From: Acanthacorydalis orientalis
Lineage: Eukaryota > Arthropoda > Insecta > Megaloptera > Corydalidae
Direction of reading: 5' to 3'
Length of the DNA stretch: 64,000 nucleotides
Assembly (NCBI GenBank): GCA_034766995.1
Contig: CM068315.1
Location: 55,039,556-55,103,555 of the forward strand
Shown here: in pieces, positions 11,670 through 26,187 of the stretch
Position numbering within the stretch: position 1 is the first letter of the stretch
Layout of the letters: every line of letters begins with the position of its first letter
Notes under the pieces: generated by a model
Told to the model about the DNA's origin: nothing
Databases searched by the model: none
Seen by the model: only the letters and a program-made list of their open reading frames with translations
Position numbers and translations under genes: made by a program

Positions 11670-14600
11670 TTGGTAGATATCATATTAAGTTGTTAACCTA
11701 TACGTCATGTCTACAATGTAAAATTCGTTTGATAATAAAATAAATTTTATATTTTTTTAATAGCCAGTGATATATTTTATAAGATTTAATAAAACGCATT
11801 ATAATTATTTTAACAAATTAACTTTTCACAGACCAAATCAACAAAAAATCTGATCAAAAATATTCACTAATCGATTATTAATCGTTTTTTTTAATTCTTT
11901 CTTGTGAACATTTCGATAGCTATTCCATCATCCTCAGAGCGTTAAGGTACTGAAAAATCTGATTTGTCAGATTTTTTCTATACCTAAACGTTTTCAGAAT
12001 GTTTACCATTAAGCAACAATCAAAAACTATTAATAATCAATTACTGAATGTTTTTGATCAAAAAAATCTGGTTCGTGCAATGAGTGCAAATTCATTTCTG
12101 AATTTAGTGATAGAGATAGAAATTTATTGTAGTATTAGGATTAAATCAAACAAGGAATCTGAGATAACTACATCGATGTGAGAAAATTAACCAATAAGTT
12201 TAAATGTTACATTTCGACAAATATCAATTTTGATGAAGAAAATGACTTGTCTCTGCAATTAGTTTTCAGTGTAATAGTTTTTTTTTCATTTTTACGTGTT
12301 AGAAAAATTCAACTAATGAATCAGTGGGAAGAAAAATCATATATTATGGATATAATCTCAATTTTAGTCGCCTGTTATGTTAATTTAGATTACAATCTGG
12401 ATTCTTTGTAGATTTTCAAATATTTATATGTTTATATAAATGTATATATATATATACTCGTATATAAATGAAATAATTAATTTCTTCTCAGAAAAGTATC
12501 CTTGTTAAAATCAATTTTTAATGTAAAAATTAAACTTTTAAAATTACACAAAATGTCATACGGCCTTAATTCGGAACTAAGTTATTCTAATTTATCATAT
12601 CGTGCCGAATCTTTGAAGATTCACTATTGAAAACAAATCTCGATCCAAATTCTTCCAGTTAGAAAATCACGATCCTGTTCACACGATGAACGAATTTTTA
12701 CTGTACACATGTTTTTAGAAAATATGTTAAGAATTTTTCTTCATAAATCGCTTCGACATTGACATCGCATGGAATAATTAACAACACTTTTTCGAAGAAT
12801 AATGAAAAAAAATGCAGTTACGCAACACTGATAAAATGGTATCAGTTAGTTTTAATTAAATGTTGCTCGTTTTAACATACCACAAAAATATTGAATATAT
12901 TTTTCCTTGTATGTTGTCACACAGGCAGTTCCTGCAAAAAATACTTTGTTTATATCAATAGTTTATTTATAAATGAAAAATATAAAAATAACAAAATATC
13001 TTGTAACGTTATTTCTTTGTAAAAATACTATTTATTAAATATCCATTTTTCACTATACATCGGTATTGTAAATACCGGTTTGAAATATTCATAAAAGTTC
13101 AAGAAACTTGAATATTACTGATTCTCGTTCTCATAGCAACATCATTTCATAATCTTTTACATGTTAATCCAAACAGCATGTACAATTATGTCGTATGTTT
13201 AGTATTAGATTCACTTTATCAAACGATTCTCGCCATTATTTGCACAAATCATACGATTGTTAAACATACATGTTAATGTTTTCAAGATGGTGACTGTACA
13301 AAGTGTTCTTTGGTATGCAAATATTTACTTGGGAATTATCCCATGAATGACTTTCAGAGTTTCTGTTCAGATATTTCGACACTGTCTTTGTTTTATACCA
13401 AAAAAATATTCAAATCATATAATTACCTTCTTAAATAAATAGTTTTCGTTGTTTTGACTCTTTAAATGTCCAACTAAAAAACATTTACTTGCGTTACATT
13501 GCATATCATAATTTATTTATAATTATTAAATTTCGAACAGTAATAAAAAAGCATTATAAATGGTATAATTTTCATTAAATGATTAAGTCATTTACTACTT
13601 GGTTAAGTGATTTTAAATTATAGTACATTACATATAGAGTATTACATAAATTTTCAACTTATTCAAACAATGAATCGATGTATAATTAAAAATAAAAAAA
13701 AGTTGTTTAAACAACATAAATTACTAACACTCTGTTTGATCTTAATTGAAAACCGGTAAGTCCTGTTTCATCTACACTTGACATTCACATGTTTATATAG
13801 AATCGTACGGATTTTTTTTCCTTCTGAGAAGAACTTAATGCGGAGATCTACCATGAAACTTTAGTTTATTTTTCAACGAAGTTTTCTGAATGAAATTATC
13901 ATGTTTATGTAATATACTTATTCCACGTTGATTAGTTTTTTTTTATTTTTTACACCGGGTCTAATTAAAACAAATACTATTCTTATGTTTACAATTCTTA
14001 CATTGTATAGATTTTTATCGATATACATTTAATTATACAATCCGTATTATTTTGAAATCCTAAACCTATTTGTGTAATAAAATATGAAATTACACTAAAT
14101 TTATTTGCTACAAACCAAAAATTTTAATTCATTTCCAACAAAGTTAAGACTGATTTTAATTCCAAATTATTCATCCTCTCCGATGATTTATCAATAACTA
14201 AGTCATTGATTCGTATATACCTATTTTACTCTCTAGTTCATAATTCTTTAATTTAGTTATTTTTTTAATACGGTCAAATCTCTTTTTATGTGGTAGATAC
14301 GTTCCATAGAAAGCCGTGTATAAAAGAATCGCACAAAAAAAGACAACTTATGTTGAAAAAGTAGAGATACGTTCTATAATTTTCTAAAACCGCATAGAAC
14401 CGAAGAAATGGATTAAAATACACCCGAAATCGCATAAAAAATGTTGATGAAAATCCAGAAAAATAAGAATGCCTGAAAAATTCCTTTTCAAATCCGAACG
14501 AAACTGATAAAAATAAGTTTGTTTTAAAACTTTATTCGTTTAATTTTATCGAAAGGTAACAATTCTTTTTACATTTTTTTATCTAGAAAGGTTGGTCAGT

Positions 14601-17123
14601 GCATCACATCAGTGCATGGTAAAGACGATGGTTCGTCACAAACAAACAAATAAATAAATAGAATTCGATTGGATAAAAAAATTCTTAACAGAAACTCGTA
14701 AAAAATAAATAAGCTGAGAGACTGATAAATTGAAATGAAGCCGGTTAAATATAAACCATAAAAAACATATATTTCGAATAAAGTCTTGTCCTATTAAGAA
14801 TCCCAGTTGTTTAACAGTTAAGAACATAAATAATTCTCGCATTGTGACTTAATTCACTTTCACAGGTGTTCGTTTCTGAAAAAAAAATATTAATAGTAAT
14901 CAGAAAGTAATACTAGCGCTACAAAAAAAATAATTGTACCCTGACAGCTTCCTTTTTTATACCGAGTGTCTAAATATCGCCATATTTTACACTTTTACAA
15001 ATGAATTTTTCACTCATCCCACAAACCTCATTTTTGTAAATAGCATTTAATGAATTATTTCCCATCAGTGACCATATATTATCATGTATTATACCAATGT
15101 ACTATTTGTGGAGTAAATGAAAAAGTCATTTGTGAATGTGAATTTAGTCATAGTACTATATTGATACATGACACTCATTGTGAAAACACTTGAGATCTTT
15201 GCACACTTTAAAAATAAAACAAATCTTTATTGTTCGTATGTATAGATTAACAGTTATATATGTGGGCTCTGCAGTTAAATTCACTTTCACAGACGAATTT
15301 TGGAATTTTTCTGTGCCACCAGAAAAAAGTTCTTATTAAAAATGTCAATAATTAACTGATAATTAATTATTGAAATTTTTAATAATAACTTTGATTTTGC
15401 TGACAGCTTAGACACACTTTAGTATTAATAAAATAATGTTTGAATGTTCATTAGAATTAATATTTTTTTTTATTAAACAATAGCAACTTTTCAAGTTTCT
15501 CAATGTGTTAATTTCTATTTTTTTTAATTAAAAATAATAACACGAACGGGTATGTGTACTTGGATAATATAAGTTAACCTCTAACAAATTGAAAGGAAAT
15601 TAAGAAACATTCATACTTTTACAAAAAATGATACATATTATATATATATATATATATTTATATATTTATATATATATATATATATATATATACACTGAAA
15701 TCTGCATACTCTATTTATTATAAACAAACAAATATAAACAGATAATTTAAATATTAAAAATAATTCATAATTTGCATAAACGTATCCGTATCACAACTTT
15801 CTAAATGCGTTAAGGAAAAATAATTTTAAAAAAAATGTTGTAAAGATAATGATAACGGAAACGTTATTTCACTGAAAAAAATCATATTTATTTCGATTGA
15901 ATTAACAAATCGCCAAATTACAAGTCTGTTAATTTGGTAAAAAAAATCGGTCAGTCGTATTACAAGTACATGCATTATCATATTCTTTATGCGTGCGTAA
16001 TGTGTTTGTTTTTAATAAAACTTGAGGTTTTTTTTATAATCTCATTACAACTGTAATTTGAAAAACGCATCGCGTCAGTAAAAAACCACAATTATCGAAA
16101 TTAAGATAATTGATTCGTGAATTACTACAACGTCTTTGTTAGTTGGAATGATTGATAATTTGAGATGATTAACGATGACGTTTATACAGAAGATGAATGG
16201 TAGGAGAAGACAGTCTACTGTATTATGAAATATATTGTAAATAAAAAATACTCTTATGTCATGCAGAGATATGAAGCTTCAATGACGTCAAGATCCAATG
16301 ATCAGTCTTTATAAAGGTTTATACTCTTGTTATAAAAATGGTATCACGTTTCGCGTATTCCTCACTGGTCTAATAAACACATTCAGTGATGGTACGAATC
16401 GTTCGCATTTTTAAACATCTGAAACAGTTCTTTCGCTTATCAAGCTTCAATAGCATCCGATTGAAAAGAAGGTAATATTTCATGTTATTGCATTAAAATT
16501 CCATTGATTCACATAAAATAGATTATTTTTATAGAGCTCTCTCGGCATGATTTTTACTAATGTTTCAGTTTTATTGTTTGTTAAATTATTCCTGAGTTTT
16601 TATGTTACACACAATCTACAAAACTTAATGACTATCAAATTCTCTTCTTTACAATAACAGGAAATACCAGACCGTTTGTCAAAGATATTAGTTAAAAAAT
16701 CAAATATAGAATATCTGGTATATTAAATATTTTCAATTTTCATATTAGTTATTGTTCATATTTCAAAATTTTAACCACAAAACAATATGTTTTTTTTAGT
16801 CAATTATTTGCTCGATTTTGACATTTTCGCGTAAAAGTATCTGAAAACAATTAAAAACTTCTTCATTAAATTATAAAATAAAAGTTTTCAAAATGCAACA
16901 TAACTTCACTTCATATTCAAGACATCAGACAAAAATCTACTTGAATAATAACTAAATTTACTACATTAAATTTTATCTAAAATCTTGTGGTTCAAGAATT
17001 TAATTTATAATCACACATGTAAGATACAAAAGGCTGATTAGTGTTTTAATATAAAAAGATTATATAAACAATGGGCAATTGATGACATTTTATTATTTTG
17101 TTTAAAGAGTAATACACACACAG

Positions 17124-17179
<56 letters not shown>

Positions 17180-20100
17180 TTCGAAATATTTGTTATTTTT
17201 TACAAATAGTAAAAATAAGCTAGAACGATAAATTTCACATAATACTTCCTCACACAGATAATACAAATGATACATACAGGAAATTTAGTAAAAAATAAAC
17301 CACTAAAAAATTCTCTAAAATAATATTAATTAATTGTAGATATGTACTGTTACTATTATTGTAAAAGAACTTTGTTATTCTAACTATATTATTGTAAAAT
17401 AACTCAATTTAAACTTATATTTTTGCGACTACTTGTTTCAAACCAAAAGACTCAAGTGTAAAAACTGTGTTCAATCGCATAAATTTTAGCGTCGAGAAGC
17501 ATTATATTTTATTATTAAGAAAAGAATACAAGACAGGTAATTAATTTCAATAAAACATATTTTCATATATTTTCAACTACGTAAAAAAGTATCTCAGTTA
17601 TCAAGTATTTTCGTCTGTCTCCATTTGACTGTATACTCAAAAATTAGCGCAAGAAGCACTATACTAACTGTATATATATATATACTTATAACGATTATAA
17701 ACATTTAAATATTATTAACAAAAATGTTTCGGTTTAGTGTTAAAATCTGCGAAAATCGAGAAAGGCATTAAATAAAAACAAACTCCGAATATTTTCTTTT
17801 ATATCAAGTCGAAATCACCTTCGTTTATTTACTCCTGTTAATCTTCGCAATTAAAAACAATTTCTGAAACGCTATTGTGCTTAAAAGCTAAAGCTGTCTG
17901 AAAAGCCATTGTTCTTAACACATTACATACCGGCTAATTTTCAGAAAACAACACAAGTCAAAACAAAGTAAAGTCAAGGTATGACTGTAACATATTATAG
18001 CTATGTACAAAAATTCTTTGAAACAGTCATCCTTCGATTTACATTCTTTCATCTCTTTTAATTTAAAATGTTTGTCTGCAAACGAGATTTCCCGTTTCCG
18101 GTCTCACCGTGTATTTATATAAAAGAGATTTCTCGTTTCCGGTACCCAAAGTGTTAAAAACAGATAGTACTATGGCAACGTCTATCAAATGTTCCATCCA
18201 AAAAGACACATTAGTACATCAGAAATCGATAATGTGTTAACATGCTCGAAATTTTTGTAGTGTTTTTTTTTTAATATCACTAATGATTTATATAATAAAA
18301 TATGATTTTTCATGCTGTTTAGAATATTTTCACTTTTAGTACTAATAATTAATTCATTGATTTACTCTCAACTAAAACATGACGTATTTTTTAGTATGTG
18401 AATTATTTTAATGATCATCGCATAACTATTCAAATTACTTATAAACTTTTAATCTGAATAATAATGTGTAACGAAATAGCAAGCAAGAATATACAAATAA
18501 AATATGTTTGAAATTTCCGTTTTTAGATTAGAAAAGTTTCAATTGTAAAAATCGTAGCGTTTGACGACGTGGCTGATTAACTTTTACAAATGAATTTTTA
18601 TTCTTCTCACAACAAAATGTTTGATCAAATTTTTTTCTGGTTAATAAACAATAGCCGATTGTTTATTAGTTTGATGATGACTTATGGACAGTTCAATAGC
18701 GATTCCAAGATGGTATCACCATCGAAATGCACATACAGAAATGATCAATAATCAATTATTGAACGTTTCTGATCAGAAAAAATGTCTCTGAATGGAAAAT
18801 TCATTACTGAATATTGATTATTTTAACTTTTTTTGGTACCAAAAGTAAAATGTATGGCCAGTACATTATAAATCACGATACCAATAAATTACTAATTATG
18901 GAATTCGACTTCTTTTTTTTGTTTAAATCAAATCGTTTTATAAATTAATCCAATATCGTTTTTTTTCATCAAGTTTGATAATTACAAAATATTTTTTTAC
19001 TGAATATATACAATAAACAAAGTGATTTATCTGAAAACATTGATATACATTCTTAAATAAAAATATTTAATGTAAAAAAGTTTTGTTGTTCCATTTGCTG
19101 TTTTCTACATTATCGTAGTGTAAAAAATGTTTATCTGTTGGAAAATATTTAAGATTTAATAGTTTGATAAAAATAAATAGAAAACATAAATATAGATGTA
19201 AATAAAGAAGTGTATTGTTAAAAGAGACGTACTATTAATAAAACAATTAATGTGAATCAAATTATGATTGCATGTTTAAATGTTTCTATTGACGTTATTA
19301 CATAGAAAACGCTAATTGGTACTTAACCGATATTCTTTGAGTCAGTCACAAACATAGAACTAAACTTGGATTTACCGTTTTTTAAACGCGCAAACACAGT
19401 CGTTACGGCTGAAAAAATCTTCATAACATCGGCACCCACCACTCATACTTAACATGCATATTTAATTATAAAAAAAAAGTACAAATTCTTACAACGCTTG
19501 CATTTCTTGCTCCTCGTTATTTACTGTTTGACTCATCTGTTATTTATTTATTTGGAATCTCTTCCTATCGGAATTTACGAAGAGATCATTATCACCGTAA
19601 TTTGTACCAAGCGTAATAACCAAGCAGCAAGAATATAAGAAATCAGTCCAACCTCAGATTAAACACAAACCACGCGAATGTGTGTGCGTGCTTATAAACT
19701 TCTATACATTTATCACATTTCAGTATATCATTTTACATTCGGACATGATGGATTCAAGACACACAGCTGAAACTTATTTGATATCAAAGTGAAATAATAC
19801 AGTGTCTGGTGTATTAAACGGTTTTAAGTGAATGCCGGTAATATCAGCAGTGCTTTATAAAATAAAGAAAAAAATAAAAGTGATTTCATTCAGTGAAATG
19901 AAAATTAAAAGGTACATCGAAATAAATATTCGATTATTTTTTTAAAAAACATCAATTATTAATACGACTAGTGTCTTATACATTATCTTAATATAGTGTC
20001 GGATCAATAAAATAATGTGGAATTTGTGTCAAGCTCTATTGGTTCATAGACTATATCAGGTTTTTTTCCCATAAACTTGAAAATCAGATAAAAAAAATTC

Positions 20101-21227
20101 TATTAAATTATTACAGCTTAATTTATTTTACCAAAAAAAAATAATAATTACACTTATGTGCAATCAATCTAAACTAAATCAAATAATTATTACATAACAT
20201 AAAAAGCTCGTAGCATTAATTGAAAGAGTAATTTAATAGTAACCGTTTCACTTTATATGATTTGAAAATAAATTATTTAAAAAGCATACACAAATTAAAT
20301 GTTTGGATACCGTATTTAACAAGAAGAAAACAATAAATGCTGAAATAGATTTTAGAAATTTTGTTTATAATTAAATACAGTTTTACAAATAAATGCATCG
20401 TTGTTCTGGTTTAAAATCTGATCTTCAAATAAATCTTGTATATATGTTTATTATTAATTATTTCAGAAAAATGTTAACATTTTATCTGTTAAATTTTTTA
20501 TAAGCGAATTATTGAAATCAGTATTCTTAATTTTAATTTAAATATAATTTAACTGGCAATATTAAAACCTTCAATATTAGATCGACATAAATATTATACA
20601 TATTATTTGGTTTTACTACACTATAAATAAATATCGGCTCGCTTGTAATACAAAATTATATAAATAAATTTAAATACATATCTGCCAGATAAAAAAATGA
20701 TTTAACGAAATTTACTTAAATATATTTTCGATTTAATCTTAGCTGTCTACCGTTTTATTGTAGTTATTATTTTAAGTAAACTATCGACTTTAGTTAAGTA
20801 TGTATATTAACTCATAAGTAACGACGTTCAAAAAAGTCACGTTCGATACTATTGGGCTCCTTAATAACCCAGATATTAGTCTATATTTTTGATTTTTTTT
20901 TACGTAGAACGTAAATTTTAGGATTTTTTTATTAATTAAACATCTTTGCATAATATTTTAATAAAAATATAATTATATTAAGATAGAAGGACCTGAGTTA
21001 TCTCAATTGGCACGTGAAAAAAAAACTACATATATGTTATATTCTTCACTTTTTTACTTTAGGATTAAATATTCATTAATTTTGATGCATTATGCGCAAT
21101 TAAAAAAATACTAGCTAATTTTTTTGACAATATTCAAGGATTCATTTTCAGTTTTTCTCAAGATTTTAATAAATAATGCAGTTTTAAAATTTTATTAACG
21201 CTTGAAATCTTTTTCTAATTACTTTCA

Positions 21228-21261
<34 letters not shown>

Positions 21262-24200
21262 TATTATAAATTATTATATATATATATATATTAAATTCAC
21301 CTGACATATCTAAAAAAACTTGATAGGGCAGGAATGGAGTAACTATTAAAAATACCCACACCAGTTTATCCACTTTATTCTCATATATATGTACATTTAT
21401 CAATAAAGATAGTGTATAACAAAAAATATGATTTTAAACATTTCATCTAGTTCTAATATTTTTTTTTAATAGTGTTTTATCTACATAATACTTATTACAT
21501 TTTATTTTCACTAATTCACAAAAGGCAAATATTGGAAGACAGATTTACTTTCATTATTAAATATTTATGATTAAAGTTTATTAGTTACTCAATAATCATT
21601 TAGAATTGATAATAAGACATAAAAAAAGCATGCATCTGATATAAATTTAGGTAGGAACTGATTTTATTAATAACTAAAATTTTGTCATATTTTTTTATAT
21701 AACAAGAAAATATTTTCATTTTTTATATACTTTCAATTATACTAATTGATTTTTAATTATTAAACTTAATTATAATTAGAAATATACTTAATACTAAAGG
21801 AATGGCTGTTTTATTTTCTTTTTTTGATCTCGATCGAAGACTAATTTTGAAATAGTAATAAACTATTTATGTTAATCAGTTTTTACCAATTTATGATCTT
21901 TACTTTGAAAATAATAAACTATATAAAAAATCACTATCACAGGCATTAAAGTATTATTTCCATAATAATAAATATAATTTGATCAAAATATAATATGAAA
22001 TAAACATTCATTGCAATAATCATTTATACTTTAGAAAAAATAAATCAAACAAACATCTTTACAAAATAAACATTTCTTCTGTTATTAAATATATTTTAAA
22101 TAAAAATATCTTTGATTAAAAACAAATAGAATTAAAATTAATAAACCAATTCAAATATACAGTATTTAAACAATGAAAGAAATTAAAAATAAGCAACATA
22201 TCGGTGTAAAAAAAAAGCTTTTATGTATAACTTGTTACATATTACCTAAACACATATATTTAATGTATACATAATCATCAATACCGTGATGTGAACCTTC
22301 ACGCCCAATCCCGGATTCTTTGACACCACCGAAAGCAGCTTCACAAGTCGATATCATCCCTTCATTAACCCCGACCATCCCCACTTCAAGGCTTTTAACA
22401 ACCCTAAAAACTTGAGCGATATCAGACGAATAAAAGTAACTCGCAAGACCGCGATTCGTATTATTCGCAATTTCTATAGCTTCGGATTCGCCTTTAAACT
22501 TAAAAACAGGTGCTACTGGCCCAAAAACTTCTTCTGTGTATATTCTCATACTGTTAGTTATGCCGGTTAAAATCGTCGGCTCAAAGAATAAATTTCCAAT
22601 ACTAGAAGCAGGCTTTCCACCGAGTACAATCCCTGCACCTTTTTGTACAGCATCATTTACTATACTAGTAACTTTTTCCATTTGTGCTTTATTGATTAAC
22701 GGGCCAGCAGTAACATTCGGTTGAGTACCATTTCCTAAAATGATTTGCTCGGAAATTGCATCTTTAAATTTTCGTATAAAAGTATCATACACATCTTCTT
22801 CGACGAGGAATCTATTCGCAGATACGCACGTCTGACCGCAATTACGAAACTTCGATTGTATCGCACCTTGTACAGCTTTATCGATATCGGCCGATTTAAA
22901 TACTATGAAAGGGGCGTTTCCACCGAGTTCGAGCCCGATTCGCTTTAAACCGGATGAACACTGATTATATAATAATCTTCCTACGTCCGTCGAACCGGTG
23001 AACGAAATGCCAGCGATTTTCGGACTCTCGCACAGAAGTTTACCTACGCTCGGCGCGTTCGATCGGCTACAAGTGATAACGTTAAAAACTCCTTCCGGTA
23101 TACCGGCTTCGGAAGCCAACCAAGCGATCGCGAGAGCCGTCAGAGGTGTATCTTCAGCCGGTTTTACGACGCACGTACAACCGGCCGCGAGAGCCGCAGC
23201 TGCTTTTCTCGTGATCATCGCGTGTGGAAAATTCCAAGGTGTCAAAAGACCCACTACGCCGATCGGTTGTTTCATTAAAAATATTTGTTTCGTGGGTGTC
23301 GGACTCTGAATTATTTCACCGTCGATTCGTCTAGCTTCTTCACTAAACCATTCGACAAAAGAATTTCCATACATGACTTCACCTAACGCTTCTTTTATCG
23401 GTTTACCCGATTCATAAGTCATAACCTCGGCGATTTCTTTTTTGTTTGCTTCCATTAAATCGAACCATTTACGTAAAACAATCGAACGCTCCTTAGCTGT
23501 CGTACATCCCCATTTTTTAAATGCCTTAGCTGCCGCATCTATAGCTATTTGCGTATCCTCTACGTTCATGTCCGGTACAGAACTAACTACAGATCCATCA
23601 GCTGGATTAATAACATCGAATTCTCTCCCTGTTGAGCTTGTCATCCACTGTCCGTTAACATACGCCTTTTTGTTAAGGAAATGCATCTTCCTCATAGATT
23701 GAATATTCCGATTTTTAATCACAGCTCGTACGAATGAAGACTGAAAACTCATTTTAATTTTATATATAATACTTAAAATAAAACTAAACTTTCGTTAATA
23801 CACGTTCAATTTATCATACGACCCAAAGTCTGATTGAAATTAAATACTAAATTAAATAAATGACATTTACAATGAAGCAAATTAAACCTAAACGTTTTCA
23901 TAAACATACAACGAAGACGGACAGCGAAATAGTCTAGCGACCTCTGTCTCACTGTTCGCATTCTTTTCCGCAAACGCACGGCTTAGTGTTACGTTTTTAT
24001 ATCTATTATACATTTTATTTTATTTTTATTGAATTTTAAAACAAAAGTAATTAAATAAAAATGCATTCGCTATTTACATGTATTCGCGCTACAACACAGT
24101 TAATATACTGAAAATTGGTCATTGAAACATTTATTGTACACTTCATAAATGTAAAAAAATAAAAGAAAGAACTCTCATTTAAAATAATAATAACAAAATT

Positions 24201-25040
24201 GAAAATACTAAGGTTTTATTAAGATATTTACCTTCTAGGAAATTGGTTGTTTTTAACGTAGTCACTCGAAACGCATTAAATCGTTTAAACTAATACACAG
24301 AAGCGACAGTACTCAAATAAAATAATTTATCTTAAATGACTTGCTAGATCTTTGGAAATTTCCATAAAAAAGGCACATGCTTTTTTTTATTTGCAGATAA
24401 CTTTTATATCCTTAAACAAAATCATATGTGCGTATGTATATGTGTATATATATATACGTTTATGAATGTATGTATATATGAGAACGAGAAAGACCCATAT
24501 AATTTTTATTAATACCAGAGAGCTCCGCCCCATGCTCGCTGCACACGCCCACCCCCGAAGGTACTTCGTCCATGCTCACTCTCGCCACAACATCCTACTC
24601 ATCTTTATAAAAATCAGAACAACACATTTTAATTCTCGTACTTACCTTTCTTATTATCATCAATTATAATCATCATACTCTACGAAAATTTTAAACTATT
24701 TATATTTTATATTACAGTACTTAATATATTAACAGATCGTAAAAATGTTATTTGATTGTAAAAAATTAGCATATGGTTATTTTCCGTATTCATCACTGAT
24801 AATTGATATTCTACATCTTGACTGGACCAAAATTCTTCCTTATTGAATTAATGATTAGTATAAATAATCATTAATTGTGTAAAATTATGCATTTTATTAC
24901 TCGAAATCAATTATCAATAATGATCAACAATACTATCATAAATTAATACTTATGTGCTTTCAAAGCCTCATTTTTAATTCTGGTACATAATGACATTTTA
25001 AGACGATATATATATATTTAAAATAATATTTGTTTACCCA

Positions 25041-25103
<63 letters not shown>

Positions 25104-25292
25104 TTCTCTGCCAATTTTTTGCTTCTTTTACAAAATATACAAACAACTAAAATATTTATCAATTACTCAACACTGCCATGTTAACAACACGTTTCTATAT
25201 TTGTATGTTAACAGAAGTAAACTGAAAATGTAAATTACTAAATCATATTGAATTAATGAATTTAGTAATGAAAATTTAAATCTACTATTTTT

Positions 25293-25357
<65 letters not shown>

Positions 25358-25834
25358 GTTACTGAAATTCAGTTAGTATGTATTTATTTATTTTCCAGAT
25401 TACAGCAGCTTGATGGCGGATTTTTTGAACGCTTCGGTGCATTGTTCCGCGAATATGACACCGCTCCAGATATATCATCAGGTGCGGGTGAAGCACCACT
25501 GGCGCCAATGCCTGAGGAAACTTGCGCTGCAGACACGAACGAATTGGAGCCAAACGCTGATGCTATACCAAGAACGAACTCGGAGGGAGGAGACAGTGGC
25601 GTCGATTCTCTCCATGACCTAGACAGTGATCCAGAAGAACCAGACAAATCGGATTTTATATCGGACGCGTTTGGATGGAATGTAAGTCATAAATATGTTT
25701 TGCAGAACTGCTATTTTCAGAGTATCGATTAATCGTACGAAAATAAATTATAATGCGAATGAAGTGTTCGAGAATAGGTTTGGTTAACTTCTCAGTATAT
25801 TTATTGAGTATTAATTGTTTCTAGGTTTAAAGAT

Positions 25835-25912
<78 letters not shown>

Positions 25913-26114
25913 TATTCGAAGTCAGTTGATAATTAATATATTTTCAAATTAACCCATAGAAAAAGATTTAAAGTGAAAACTTACTTAAATAAAAAATCAT
26001 TAAATAATAATTAAAAATTGTGAATGAATTCATTTTACAAGAATTACTTAACTCGAACATATTTTTATATTCTGTACTCATTATCTTAAGATGTACAATC
26101 TTCTCTCTCTCTCC

Positions 26115-26187
<73 letters not shown>

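Larger units (their letters stand above)
6762..22234. other. Intron 1 of the unc-13-4-like gene, distal part
   Basis: About 15.5 kb without a host exon I can support. It holds TA arrays (7229-7365, 7699-7764, 10857-10902, 11640-11662, 15642-15690, 17105-17175, 21233-21290), a mariner copy (7992-8789), snap-back MITE copies (11805-12118, 14970-15155, 15270-15430, 18575-18815, partial at 14850-14910), a piggyBac-type MITE (17919-18153) and a 15-bp hairpin (11285-11320). The rest is AT-rich and unrecognised. Intron 1 continues past the nested dehydrogenase gene to 25398. Confidence 0.7.
23753..25398. other. Upstream region of the dehydrogenase gene, within intron 1
   Basis: Bases 23900-24000 are richer in GC and CpG than their surroundings (for example near 23911-23960) and are the likely promoter/5' UTR of the minus-strand dehydrogenase gene. 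This is inference from position and composition. Further along lie a GC-rich Helitron-like scrap (24510-24600) and two long TA arrays (25045-25100 and 25301-25355), the second ending 43 bp before exon 2 of the unc-13-4-like gene. Confidence 0.5.

Noticed and set aside
11999..12181. 60-codon open frame
   Set aside because: It starts inside snap-back MITE copy 2, and no domain or splice context supports it. The adjoining 77-codon frame (12178-12411) is also unsupported.
22536..23702. Plus-strand frames opposite the dehydrogenase gene
   Set aside because: They are antisense shadows of a gene whose minus-strand frame carries all ALDH motifs.
24466..24669. 67-codon frame
   Set aside because: It covers a Helitron-like GC-rich scrap and has no family match.
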